A stretch of DNA of 45,818 nt from a virus. The position numbers were made by a program, and so were the translations under genes. Positions 22,010 through 32,600 of this stretch are shown piece by piece. The notes below the pieces were generated by a model. It ran no database searches. It was given only the letters and a program-made list of their open reading frames with translations, and was not told the DNA's origin. Each line of letters opens with the position of its first letter. Positions within the stretch are counted from its first letter, which is position 1. The stretch lies in IMG/VR virus record IMGVR_UViG_3300042559_000699, positions 1-45,818 of that record; one strand, 5' to 3'.

Positions 22010-23965
22010 ATGCCCAACCTTCAGTACCAGACGGATCGTGATGGGGGCTTCATCGGGATGGAGTCGCGCACGAATCCTACGCTACTGAAAGAACAGTATC
22101 TTCAGTACGCCAAGAATCTCAGGCTTGAGCGCGGTGTCGCTCAGGCGCGCAATGGGATAAAGCGTATGAACAATGAGGATCTGGATGGCCAGTTTATCAG
22201 GGGTTCGGCCAAATTCGTCACAGTTGGCGGCGATGAAAAGATCGCCGTTCTTACCTCTGACGCGCTCAGGACATACAACCCAGCCACAGACAGTTTTGAT
22301 CTGACAGTGTACTACCCCACTGGCAGGGGCATCTCCGAGACGGATAGCATCGCTGTCGTACAGGCCGTCAACAGGCTGTACATCTTTAGGGGTCTTCCCG
22401 CGCACGAAACTCCTTATTTTGCCAAGTACGATCTGCCTCACAATAACAGCACCCTAGTTACTGTCACTGTTTACAGCGACAGCGAGAGGACTATCCTGAA
22501 GGCCCACGGATACTCGACAGGGGACGAAGTGACGATTGCAGAGTCTGCCGACACTGTATTCAACGGAAACTACATCATCACTAAGATAGACGACAACACC
22601 TTCACTTACGACCTTCCATCCGACCATAACAATGGAGATGGGACTATCGTGACACAGAAGGCCAAGCCTCCGTTTATCTTTGATGGCACTGACATCACAG
22701 TGGCGCCTCAGACTGTACTTAGCGGCGTCTCTGCCTCACTGCCCTCCTCTGACGCGGCGATCTACCAAGGCAATCGGATCATCCTTAAGCAGGGTCGCGA
22801 TAAGTTGGCCGTATCGGATTACCTAGACTTTACCGCGTGGGATCTCACCTTCGGACAGTTCACGATCAACCTTGGATCATACGACCAACTGGTAGGGTTC
22901 ACGCCTTGGCTGGAGAACGAGTTCATCATTTTTCAGCGCAATTCTATCTACAAAGGTAGGGTCGTAAACGCCTCCTATGTCACAGGGGAGAATCCAGATC
23001 AGCAGTCCTACCTGACATCAATCTCCAATTCCTTTGGTTGCGTTGGCAAGAGGGCTATCGTGAATACTGGCAGGTTCGTGTTCTTCCTGTCTGACTCTGG
23101 CATCTTTATGCTAGAGCCGCAGTTGGATCTCAAGACGATCAATACGCTTGAGCCGTTGTCGTCACCGATCAACGACCAGTTTGCCGATGCGAACAGGCAG
23201 TTCATCGACAAGGCGCACGGAGTCTTCTTCGACAACCGACTGTTTATGGCCGTGCCGTGCGGCAACGATATAGACGGCAACCCCCACACGCGGCCTAACA
23301 GGGTGTTCGTGTACAACATTCTGAACAAGGCTTGGGAGAGCATCGATACATACCCCACGCGCGTTGAAGGGTCTGCAGGATCTAGAGACTTCTATGTAGA
23401 TGACTTTTGCATCGTTAACTACGGATCAAGGAAAAGACTGTTCTTGGTCAATTACGGCGGCGGCCTTGTGACGAACACAGCCGCGTCTTCTGGTGGCGTG
23501 TTCCTTACCGAAGAACACATCTTCGGAGACGAGACAGATAATCTTGGAACTCCTGTTCTCCCATTTTCACTAATCGAGGACGACCCTTCGACTGCCCCCA
23601 TTGAGTATGGCGCTTGGCTTGGCGAGTCTGAGGTAAGAGTGACGCCGACAGATACTCGTATGGTCACGCGGCGCTTTACTCTAGGGAGCCTTTACGAAAA
23701 ACGATTTTCCGCAGTCAATACGGATATGTCCCTTCCGAATGGAGGGGCTATCCTGACCACAGTAAAGATCATCAACCCTGATCGAGAGATCCTCGTAGAT
23801 CGTCACCAGACGCTACCTGAGCCAGACACCTCGCGCAGAGTGCCGATTGCCCTCAGGGGTTACGCGGCCCAGATCGAGTATCAGATGATCACTGGCCAGC
23901 CTTCCGTCAGGGGGGTTACTATTGACGCTACGCTCACTGGAAGAAATGTAGTGAGCAAAGACTAA
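22010..23965 (+). CDS. tail nozzle/tubular protein B-like, 651 aa
   Basis: The N-terminus (G-G-F-I-G-M-E-S-R-T-N-P-T-L, then Y-A-K-N-L-R-L-E-R-G-V-A-Q-A-R) is the usual opening of podovirus tail tube or nozzle proteins with a beta-propeller body. Residues about 164-200 hold an inserted small beta domain with H-G-Y-S-T-G-D and N-T-F-T-Y. Two more copies occur in the next protein. The protein should form the distal tail tube that contacts the cell surface. Length is close to T7-type tubular protein B (about 790 aa) but shorter. Confidence 0.75.
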   Translation: MPNLQYQTDRDGGFIGMESRTNPTLLKEQYLQYAKNLRLERGVAQARNGIKRMNNEDLDGQFIRGSAKFVTVGGDEKIAVLTSDALRTYNPATDSFDLTVYYPTGRGISETDSIAVVQAVNRLYIFRGLPAHETPYFAKYDLPHNNSTLVTVTVYSDSERTILKAHGYSTGDEVTIAESADTVFNGNYIITKIDDNTFTYDLPSDHNNGDGTIVTQKAKPPFIFDGTDITVAPQTVLSGVSASLPSSDAAIYQGNRIILKQGRDKLAVSDYLDFTAWDLTFGQFTINLGSYDQLVGFTPWLENEFIIFQRNSIYKGRVVNASYVTGENPDQQSYLTSISNSFGCVGKRAIVNTGRFVFFLSDSGIFMLEPQLDLKTINTLEPLSSPINDQFADANRQFIDKAHGVFFDNRLFMAVPCGNDIDGNPHTRPNRVFVYNILNKAWESIDTYPTRVEGSAGSRDFYVDDFCIVNYGSRKRLFLVNYGGGLVTNTAASSGGVFLTEEHIFGDETDNLGTPVLPFSLIEDDPSTAPIEYGAWLGESEVRVTPTDTRMVTRRFTLGSLYEKRFSAVNTDMSLPNGGAILTTVKIINPDREILVDRHQTLPEPDTSRRVPIALRGYAAQIEYQMITGQPSVRGVTIDATLTGRNVVSKD

Positions 23966-23966
23966 T

Positions 23967-25475
23967 ATGCCCGACTTAATCAGAACACAAAACTTCGTAG
24001 ACGGCGACCTAGTCACCGCTCTAAAACTGAAGAACCTGATCGACCAGACGAATATCGACCCTTCGTTTGTATCACGCCAGAACGAGTTGCAGTCCACTAC
24101 TGTCGATGTCAATAACGACACTGTTCTTGTCCACGATGCATCGGCGATCCTGCTCAAAAAGGTAAGGGTCAGGGAACTCCTTAGAGTCCCGATCACGCTT
24201 ACCACCCTGTCTGCGACTACAGTCAAATCCTCAATCTTTGATGCCGAGGCCAACAAGGGTATGCTCCTTACGGCCAACAATGGCGTTTCCGTTACTGGCA
24301 GGAACTGGGTTTCCTCCAATGGCACACTGGTTACTGTGACCTCAACGGCGCACGGCTTGACCACAGGTGCTGTTCTGTCGATCACGGCCAACAACGCGGC
24401 ATATAGCGCGGATACTGCGATCACAGTAACATCGGCAGATTCGTTTACCTATACCCTCCCTGCTTCCGTTTCGAATGTCGCGTGGACTTCGTCCGTAATC
24501 ACAGCCACGCCTCCAGCCTACAATCAGGCTCTGATCACAGTTACTTCCCCTGCCCACGGACTGACCACAGGCACGGCCGTAACGACTACCGCGAGCGATC
24601 CCAATTACAGCGGAGCCAGCGTCACGATCACTGTACTGAACGCCAACCAGTTCACCTACACGCTGTCGTCCTTCCCACCCAGCAGACCTGCCTCGTCTGG
24701 CATCCTTTCCTATACGCCCGCTCGCTTGGCTTCCGCTGGAACCCTTTCCTATGTCCAGATCGGCTTTGCCGTGGTCAACGGCAGGTTCAGGGTCAGCGGA
24801 AACACCGAACTCGCTGGAACTAGGGTTAGCGGAGATCTGAGCGTAACAGGCAATGCCGCCATTGAAGGCACCTCTAGGTTTGCAGGAGCCACATCGTTCT
24901 TGGCACCCGCGACATTCTACAACGATGTGAAAGTCAGGGGTGTCGATATTAAGCCTAGGTTTGATTACTTTGTTCAGACCAGAACACAGTCAGTTCTGAC
25001 TTCTACTTGGGGTGGCGCTCAGAATCCTGCTAACTCTTTAGGGACAAAGATCCCGACACTAGATCTTACATTTACTCCACAGAAGGCTGGAAACAGGGTA
25101 GTTCTTACTTGGACTCTTTTTGCCGAATTTACCGCCTTGGACAAGGCTGTACTTTTTGTTACTAGAACGCCTAACACTGGCGCTGGCGCTGGAGTTGCAG
25201 TTCCGCTTCCTGATTCAGTCGATGCGTCTAACAACACTTGGTCTGGCGTTGCTGTGCCTCACTGGAGTCAGGATGAATCGTCTACTCCAGAACTGACGAC
25301 TATTCGCATTGTCGATAACAATTCTCTAGATGTTAACTGCACCTACTCTTTACATTTTAGAGCATCGAATAACATTATCGTAACAGCGTATATCAACAGG
25401 GCCGCAGGATCTGCTGGTGCGCTTATTTTTGAATCTGGAATGTCGCTTGGCCACGCTCACGAAATCTCCACCTGA
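23967..25475 (+). CDS. tail fibre/spike-like protein, 502 aa
   Basis: The N-terminal part (residues 1-100) looks like a virion-attachment domain. Two tandem beta modules follow at about 128-165 and 196-232, each with H-G-L-T-T-G and F-T-Y-T-L. A shaft (V-S-G-D-L-S-V-T-G-N-A-A-I-E-G-T) and a globular C-terminal domain from about residue 330 come next. The C-terminal domain has visibly lower GC and different codon use, which suggests a swapped tip. It is likely an adsorption protein. The start at 23967 follows the upstream stop by one base. Confidence 0.7.
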   Translation: MPDLIRTQNFVDGDLVTALKLKNLIDQTNIDPSFVSRQNELQSTTVDVNNDTVLVHDASAILLKKVRVRELLRVPITLTTLSATTVKSSIFDAEANKGMLLTANNGVSVTGRNWVSSNGTLVTVTSTAHGLTTGAVLSITANNAAYSADTAITVTSADSFTYTLPASVSNVAWTSSVITATPPAYNQALITVTSPAHGLTTGTAVTTTASDPNYSGASVTITVLNANQFTYTLSSFPPSRPASSGILSYTPARLASAGTLSYVQIGFAVVNGRFRVSGNTELAGTRVSGDLSVTGNAAIEGTSRFAGATSFLAPATFYNDVKVRGVDIKPRFDYFVQTRTQSVLTSTWGGAQNPANSLGTKIPTLDLTFTPQKAGNRVVLTWTLFAEFTALDKAVLFVTRTPNTGAGAGVAVPLPDSVDASNNTWSGVAVPHWSQDESSTPELTTIRIVDNNSLDVNCTYSLHFRASNNIIVTAYINRAAGSAGALIFESGMSLGHAHEIST

Positions 25476-25912
25476 TCACGGCCAATCCAGTCGATGGGAT
25501 CATAGATCTCGTTAAGCGCAGAGTCACTGATCCTGAGTTCTGGGAATCTTCGTTTTCTGACGATAACTACCTGAAGCAGTACATCGCCTTCCATCTGCTT
25601 GGGGGCAATGGAGGGTGGGTTACCAACGATGACGGCCTGATCACAGGCGCGATGATCGCGTATGAATGCGATGAGGAATACGCAAGAAATCGGTTTATCT
25701 GGAAACCTCCTACTGGGAAAACTTGTATCTTTGTTGCACAAGTTGTCGCGGACGATGACGAATCGCGCGATAAACTTGCCCATATGTTCTTAGATATGTT
25801 CCCTACGCGAAAGCCCTGCTACGGACTTCGCAAGGGCGCTTTTACCGCTATGAATGGCCACGATATCGCTATCAAACTGATCGGAAGGAGAACCTCCAAT
25901 GGGCGGCGGTAA
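25472..25912 (+). CDS. uncharacterised virion-region protein, 146 aa (probable CTG start)
   Basis: I do not recognise this protein. The frame is open from the end of the fibre gene, and the conserved-looking part (D-P-E-F-W-E-S-S-F-S-D-D-N-Y-L-K) lies upstream of the first ATG (25652). A CTG at 25472 overlaps the upstream stop as CTGA, in the same way that GTGA junctions start three other late genes here, so I use it. Downstream sequence (I-F-V-A-Q-V-V-A-D-D-D, then M-F-L-D-M-F-P-T-R-K) is alpha/beta and may be acetyltransferase-like, but no motif is decisive. An ATG start would give 86 aa. Confidence 0.55.
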   Translation: MITANPVDGIIDLVKRRVTDPEFWESSFSDDNYLKQYIAFHLLGGNGGWVTNDDGLITGAMIAYECDEEYARNRFIWKPPTGKTCIFVAQVVADDDESRDKLAHMFLDMFPTRKPCYGLRKGAFTAMNGHDIAIKLIGRRTSNGRR

Positions 25913-27236
25913 AGGCCCAGAGACCCCTCCTCCGAGGGACTACTACAAGGAGACCTCCGACTCCCTTAGGGCGCAGGTCAATATGGCCCCGCAGTTGTAC
26001 GCCGCTGAGGCCGCGTTCAGGCCGCAGTACCAGCGCCTTGAACTGGCTGGGTATAGAAACAGCCTCCTAGGCAGAGTTACCACTGACGATCTTAGCGCTA
26101 CGAGTAGGGCCGAATATGATGCGGCCGTGGCTGAAGCCGCTGGCGCAGACGCCAAACTTGCCCAACTACAGAACCAGCGAGCGGCTATCCAGCAAGGCAT
26201 CAGGGTTGGAAGAAAAGGTCAGATCGTCTACGACTCGGCTGGACTCCAGCGCGTTGACGCCGAGATCGACAGACTTAACATTCTAAAGCAGACACCGATT
26301 GACCCTGCCTCGTTCAGCGACAGGGGTCTTATCGACATCCTAGAAAAGGATGTGATGCCCTCTATGGCCCGCGCAGAGGCTATTACCACCTCGCGCCAAA
26401 GAGCGTCTGATATCGCCGATGTAGAGGCTCTAGGCCAGCGGGCGTCCCAAGCCTACCTTGATGCTGATCCTAGATCCAAGGCTCTGATTGAGACCCTTAA
26501 CGCTCAGGCTATGTCTGCCCTCCAGCAGAACGGCGCCCTGACCCCAGAACAGCAGAGATTCGCCCTTCAGACGGCCAGAATCGGTATGGCTGATCGCGGC
26601 CTTGCTATGGGCAATCAGGGTCTTGCGGCCGATGTCCTAGGAACCTACCAGTTAACCGAGGCCCGCCGTACAGCCGCCCAACAGAACGCTGGGGCTGTCC
26701 TTGGCCTAAACAAGCAGTTCACCGCTGATCCGTTCCAAGCGATCCTTGGCCGTCAGGGTCAGGCTTTCAACGCTGGTATGAACCAACAGCAGTTTGCCAG
26801 CGGATTCTCCCAGAGCATCGGCCCGCGCCTGTTCAATCCTGAATCTCAGTACGCGGCTGATCTCAGCAACAGCAACCAGCAGACAGCCGCCGCCTACGCG
26901 GCCGCCCGCGCGCAGGTTCAGTCCGCTACCATCGGCGCCGTTGGATCCGCTATTGGCGGCATCGGTGGAGGTTGGGCGCAAGGTCTTGGAAGTGCGGCTA
27001 AGGCCGCTGGGTCTGGTTGCTGGGTGGCTAGAGAGGTGTACGGAGTTGATAATCCCAAGTGGGTTATCTTCAGAGGATGGATGCTTAACGAGTCTCCTGA
27101 ATGGTTCAGATCTACATACCTTAAGCACGGCGAGAAGTTTGCTGAGTACATCAAGGACAAGCCCCTGCTGAAGGCTGTCATTCAGGAAGGTATGGATCTT
27201 ATCGTCTACCCAAGAATGACCAGAATTTATGCCTGA
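25899..27236 (+). CDS. internal virion protein with CWVAREVYG-type C-terminal domain, 445 aa
   Basis: The long helical body is Ala/Gln-rich (A-E-A-A-G-A-D-A-K-L-A-Q-L). A glycine-rich amphipathic segment follows (G-A-V-G-S-A-I-G-G-I-G-G-G-W). Residues about 373-445 form a domain starting C-W-V-A-R-E-V-Y-G and continuing W-V-I-F-R-G-W-M-L. I recall this C-terminal domain from many phage structural proteins; its function is unknown. With the next two genes it makes the usual podovirus set of three proteins ejected ahead of DNA. It overlaps the following gene by 8 bases. Confidence 0.7.
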   Translation: MGGGKGPETPPPRDYYKETSDSLRAQVNMAPQLYAAEAAFRPQYQRLELAGYRNSLLGRVTTDDLSATSRAEYDAAVAEAAGADAKLAQLQNQRAAIQQGIRVGRKGQIVYDSAGLQRVDAEIDRLNILKQTPIDPASFSDRGLIDILEKDVMPSMARAEAITTSRQRASDIADVEALGQRASQAYLDADPRSKALIETLNAQAMSALQQNGALTPEQQRFALQTARIGMADRGLAMGNQGLAADVLGTYQLTEARRTAAQQNAGAVLGLNKQFTADPFQAILGRQGQAFNAGMNQQQFASGFSQSIGPRLFNPESQYAADLSNSNQQTAAAYAAARAQVQSATIGAVGSAIGGIGGGWAQGLGSAAKAAGSGCWVAREVYGVDNPKWVIFRGWMLNESPEWFRSTYLKHGEKFAEYIKDKPLLKAVIQEGMDLIVYPRMTRIYA

Positions 27237-29604
27237 AGGATCTCGCCCAATCTCCAAGCAGTACGAAGGACAGCGCGTCAGTACTATTCCTGACGGATTT
27301 CTTCAGGCTTACGCTCAGGTAGGCGCCAACATCCAGAACACTGGCAAGGCCATCGGTGAAGGCATTGGTGGTGCTATCGCCGCGTACAAGCAGAACCAGC
27401 AACAGCACGAAATTGCTGACGGAACAGCAAAGGCTCAGTTTGCCAAGGTCGGAGAGATCAATAACTACCTAGACGCTCAGATCAAAAATACCCCTGACGA
27501 TGTCAAGGGTATGGCCACTGACGAAAAGACTACGGATCCTAGGGCGCTTGCTTACCGCGCGATTATGGATGCCAAGGCAACATTGGCAAAAGATGTCGGC
27601 GCTTGGACTGATAAAAGCCTTACCCAGAAGACGGCCGCTCTTGGCCGTATGTCTATCCTGACTAAGTTCGCCGAAGACTTTAAGGACGAAGAAGCAAAGA
27701 GAAACGCCGCGACTGCGGCTGGTGTTCAATGGAAAGCGGAATTTGACAGAAAGACCGCATCGGATGCGCTTGAAAGAGCCAAGTGGTTGGCCTCAACCGC
27801 TGGGATCAGGGGTGCTGATACGCTTGCAGGATCTCTTAATGCTCCAGAACTAGTTACGGCTTCAGAAGGAAAGATCGGGTTGAATCCTGAGTTTGTTAGG
27901 GCTTTTGAAAACGCGAAACAGCAGATCACGGCCGCTATTGCGGCCACACCTGCTACCGAAAAGGACGCCATTGCCGTTCTTAAGAAGCAGGAAGAGGAAC
28001 TCAACGCTAGGTTTGTTCAGGTTTCTGGACAGGCTTCTGGATTCGACAAGGCCGCCAATGATCAGACCGCCGCAGTCAGCGCCGCTCTTCGCGAACCTGC
28101 TCAGGCTAAAAGGTATCTTGCTGAGATCGATGCCAAGATCGCAGATCTTACCGCTGGCAGAGGTGGCGTTGAATTGGCACCTAAGGCAGTTCAGGAAGAA
28201 CTTAAGTTCCTCCAGCAGGAAAAGGATGAACTTCAACAGGCTATTGCGAAGTCCGAGAAAGGCCCGAAGGACTGGCTCGGTGGACAGGCTATTGTCGATT
28301 TCCAGCCTACGACAATCCGCGCAAGATTTGCTAGAGAACTGAACGCCACTAACGCGGCCACTGTCTGGGAGGCTTCTATGAAGTCTCAAAACCTCCCTGT
28401 TACACCTGCGGCAAAGGCTTGGGTTAAGGAACTGGCTCTTTACCACGGAGAATCGACATCTGACGGATGGAGGATCCGAGTCGATGAGAAGACAGGCGGT
28501 ATCACTAGAGAGCGTGATCCAGACTTCGTCAGATGGTATAAGGCCAAGGCAAACGGAGAAAACCTTACTGGTCAGGAACTGGCTGACTTCGAAAAGGCTG
28601 AAGCGGACGCCGCAAGCCGCGCTATGAAGGTTAGCATCCAAACGCTTGGCATCAGAACCCCTGATGGACTTGCACCTAGCCTTGAGATCCACGACAGGCA
28701 CACAGGCGCGTTCAGCATCTATGTGAGAGGACAGATGCTTCTGGATTCTCAGGAATCTATGAAGGTTCGAAAAGAGGTTCAGGACAACAACCAGTTGATG
28801 AATGCTCTTGGAAACCTGAGATCCCTCCTGAGCCAGAGAACTGCCGATGGTAAAGGCATCGTCTACAAGCAGGTGACAAGACCTTCCAGTCCTGAAGAAA
28901 AGGCGGCTGGAAAGGGAGACACGATCACCGAAGACGAAATGAAGGATGGATACAGAGTTCCTGTCCTTAGAAAACTTTCTGATCTGTCCACGCCTGAGAA
29001 ACAACAGTTCACCACTGCTGTCGCTACATTTATCAGAGTTAAGGCTAAGGGACTTGGTGTCTTGTCTAAGACTGACTGGGATTACCTTCGGACGCTGGCC
29101 CCTGATCTTGGCCCACAGTTCTCTGAGAACTTCAACCTAAAGGAGGACAGCGCGATTGCGACAGTCGCACAAGCGATGCTCAGTTCTATGGTCATCAAGT
29201 CTGAGGACTTCGTCTCTCGTATCGATCAGCAGATGGCTGACATTTCCGCTAATATGCGCGTCTACCTTGCTGGCATCCCCGCCAAGGGTACAGCGAGCGG
29301 TAGGCTTGAAGTTAGCGGTGGTGCCGCCCAGCGTGTCGATGGATCTAAGTTGTATGGCCAAGATCTCAGCAACTGGTGGGATATGGTCTCTGCGGCCAAG
29401 ACGGATGGCATTACATACTCAAACGACTGGAATGATATGCGTACCGATATCGCTGTCGCATTCGTAAACAGAAAGAAGCCTGACGGCCCCCAGTCTGGCC
29501 CCGCCTACTACCAGAAGAAGTACGATGAGTTTACTGCCTTCCTATCGCATAAAGGTCTGGATACTCAGCAAATTCAGTTCATCCTTAAAAAGTACAAACA
29601 CTAA
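27229..29604 (+). CDS. internal virion protein, 791 aa
   Basis: This is a large, mostly helical protein with coiled-coil stretches (residues about 150-290, E-E-A-K-R-N-A-A-T-A-A-G, then L-K-K-Q-E-E-E-L-N-A-R-F) and a Gly/Ala amphipathic N-terminal helix (I-G-E-G-I-G-G-A-I-A-A-Y). The second half is more globular. No catalytic motif is visible. Position between the CWVAREVYG protein and the giant protein supports a role in the ejection apparatus, comparable in place to T7 gp15, although no sequence similarity is claimed. It shares one base with the next gene. Confidence 0.65.
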   Translation: MPEGSRPISKQYEGQRVSTIPDGFLQAYAQVGANIQNTGKAIGEGIGGAIAAYKQNQQQHEIADGTAKAQFAKVGEINNYLDAQIKNTPDDVKGMATDEKTTDPRALAYRAIMDAKATLAKDVGAWTDKSLTQKTAALGRMSILTKFAEDFKDEEAKRNAATAAGVQWKAEFDRKTASDALERAKWLASTAGIRGADTLAGSLNAPELVTASEGKIGLNPEFVRAFENAKQQITAAIAATPATEKDAIAVLKKQEEELNARFVQVSGQASGFDKAANDQTAAVSAALREPAQAKRYLAEIDAKIADLTAGRGGVELAPKAVQEELKFLQQEKDELQQAIAKSEKGPKDWLGGQAIVDFQPTTIRARFARELNATNAATVWEASMKSQNLPVTPAAKAWVKELALYHGESTSDGWRIRVDEKTGGITRERDPDFVRWYKAKANGENLTGQELADFEKAEADAASRAMKVSIQTLGIRTPDGLAPSLEIHDRHTGAFSIYVRGQMLLDSQESMKVRKEVQDNNQLMNALGNLRSLLSQRTADGKGIVYKQVTRPSSPEEKAAGKGDTITEDEMKDGYRVPVLRKLSDLSTPEKQQFTTAVATFIRVKAKGLGVLSKTDWDYLRTLAPDLGPQFSENFNLKEDSAIATVAQAMLSSMVIKSEDFVSRIDQQMADISANMRVYLAGIPAKGTASGRLEVSGGAAQRVDGSKLYGQDLSNWWDMVSAAKTDGITYSNDWNDMRTDIAVAFVNRKKPDGPQSGPAYYQKKYDEFTAFLSHKGLDTQQIQFILKKYKH

Positions 29605-32600
29605 TGGCTGATCTTACTTTCAGAGGCTCTGGTGAAATCGATGCTGGGATCAAGCCACCGACCCCAGAGGAGATCAAGAAGAAGGAGGAAGCCGCCGCCG
29701 CTGAAAAGGCAAAGGCTCCTGTTGTGCTTGGAGCATCTACCCTCACTGAGGAAGAAACAAAAGCCAACGAAGCCGAGGCTTATCGCTTTATCCTCACTGG
29801 AGGATCCAAGCCTATCGATCCGACTAAGACTCCTGATGACGCCATTATTAAGGATCTGGTCGATAAGCATTATGACGAGGCTTACAAGGCGTCTAAGGCT
29901 AGGCTCGACAACCTAGCGCCTATCACAGGCCCAGCGGAATTGTCTCCTGAGGACAAAGACAATTACGCAAGAAGACTTTGGCAACAACACGCGGAGGATA
30001 GATCCACGCACAGACTGCTGGATGATCAGCAGAAACTGATAATGATGGAGTTTGCCCTTAAGAACCACTCTGAGGTCGATAGGATCAGAAACACCTACGG
30101 CCAGCACCAGAGCATTATGGATCACATCCAAGGCGGTGCTTGGAGTTATATCAAGTCTGTCAAAGTTCCCGCACTAGGTGGCCTTTCTGCTGGTCAAGTC
30201 ATTGGCATCGGAGACACGGCTAAGGCCAAGCAGTCTCAGTTTGATCAAGTTTACAAGGAACGCGCAGATGGTCTTACTTACTTCTGGGATACGCTGAAGG
30301 AGTTGAAAGAAAACCCTAAGAACTACAGAAAAGAAGTAGTTGATGAAATTATTGCTGAGGTAGAGAAAAATCCCGATCTTCTTACTAAGGATGAGTTGGT
30401 AAAGCACCCTAAGATCGCCGCAAAGATCAAGTCCCTGAATCGAATTGAGTACGCCGACTTTATGTTGGCCCTCAAGCACGAATCTGTTTTCGGAAAATGG
30501 AAGACAGATAGAAGACGAGTCAGAATCACAGACTTTCACCTTGGCGCTTTAGACAAAATCAAGGATTGGGATGACGGATACTATAGCGCCGTAAGTTTCG
30601 ATCACGAAAATACTGTAAACAGCCTTCTCGCTCTTTCAGACCCTGCGCTAGGCGGTATGGGCGCTCTTACTGGAAGGGATCTTGAAAAGTTCAAGGATCC
30701 TGAAACTAAGGCGAAGAACAAACTAGTCTATGAACTAGATAAGGAGGCCAGTGATCTTGATAAGATCAACCCTGCAAGTTTTGCCATTCGCAACTGGGGA
30801 AGAGGAGGGACTGTATTTGCTTACGGAACGACAGAACTTGAGTCTATGGCAAAAGGCATCGCGGGTGTGTACTACAACGCTTCCCCGATGGGTGTTGCTG
30901 ATGCCGCTCTCTCTGGTGCCAATGTCCTAGGCAGACAGATCATCGGTACGCCTCTTGATCCTACAGGCGCTTGGGGACACTTTAAGACAGGCAAGTGGGG
31001 CGACTGGTGGAGAATGATGACAGGCGAAGTAAGCCTTCAGGATCCCAAGGTGATGGTGGCGTCCTTTGACGCCGCGATGAAGAATCAGGACGAGATCGAA
31101 GCCCACAGCAACGGACAGAGATCCGTGCTTGGTTCTAGAATCCTTTCTGCCGTTTCCTCGTACACCACGGAAGAAGTGCAGGCTTCTATGCACAAATACG
31201 GCGCGATGAACGCCGAACTGGTGAATGTCGGTATGATGCGTATTATGCCTTCTGCGCTCGTTGGCCGCGCCAGCGTTGTAGGAAGGGCTGGTATGATCGA
31301 AGGAAGGGGTGTTCTCGGCGCTGTCGGCCAAGGCTTTGATACCCTTGCCAAGAACGGCATCATCAGACTTGCCACCAAAGACGCCATTGCTGGTAGGCTT
31401 GCCCAGTACGGCGGCTACCTAGAAGCCGCTGAAGGCTGGACGCTTGGACTACCTGTTAAGGTCGTAGGCTTTACGCTGAATCGCGGCGGCAAACTTATTG
31501 TCGGCACGATGGGCATTGCTGGCAACTCCATCGTTAAACTTGCAGAGTCTATCTCCAAGAGAACTGGCGCTAACCTTGATCCCGCCTTCATCAAGTCCAC
31601 GATGAAGACAATTGGCATCACTGATGCCTTCCTCGGATTCGGATACGGACGACAGATCGCGGGCATCTTCGGCTTTGGTAAAGGCGCAAAGGAGATCGGC
31701 GGCATTCTTGAGAAGTACGGCTACAGAGATTCCTCCAGAACTGGCGTTGGCCTTGTAAGCACACTTGAGGCCATTGAGGCAGACACGACCCTTACGGCCG
31801 CCACGCGGTCAATTGCTGGCGTAGGATCTAAGTTCCTAGGCCCGCTAACATCAGGCTTCTACGATATGGCCAAGGGGTCTTGGCACGGCGCTGGAGTGGG
31901 CTATGGCCTTGGATTCCTTCAGGATGGTATGCGCGGAGGCATTGATGGTATGTGGGGAGGCGTTGGTATGGGTGGCGCTGGCGCTATCCATATGTCTTGG
32001 GCGCAATACAGATCTGGCGCCAACACTCATAACGGCGCCGTAGCGGAGATCAGGAAACACGCCAAGGGTACTACCAACGAACAGGTCGTAGAGGAGATCA
32101 TCAGAGGTGCTGAGTTTGATAGGGACTGGAACAGAGTCGCTATGCTTGTCGGGGCGCATCGTATGGCCAACGGCATCAACACTAAGATGATCATCCACAG
32201 GGAAGGTGACATCGCTCACATCAACGGAAACATCCTGAAACTTGATCAGGTTCTTGATGCCGACTTCAACATCGGTGGAAGACAGTACCGCGTAAGAGAA
32301 CTTAAGGCTGAGGTCGAAAGGCTTCACAGACAGGCCGAAGCGGAGGCTATGAATGATGCCACGCGGGATAATGCCGCCGAAACAAGAAGGCTTGCTGGCG
32401 AAAGAAACGCGGAACTCCAGTTGGAGATCAACAACTGGCTTTCCGATGTCCGTATGAACGGAACGGCAGAACAGCGCCTAAGAATCAACACCAGACAGAA
32501 CGCTTACAACGGAGTCTTTATTTCTGGTGGCGCGGGCAACGGAACTATCTACATTAACGCCGACAGATCAGGATTGGTTGGCGGTAGCGGATACGCGACC

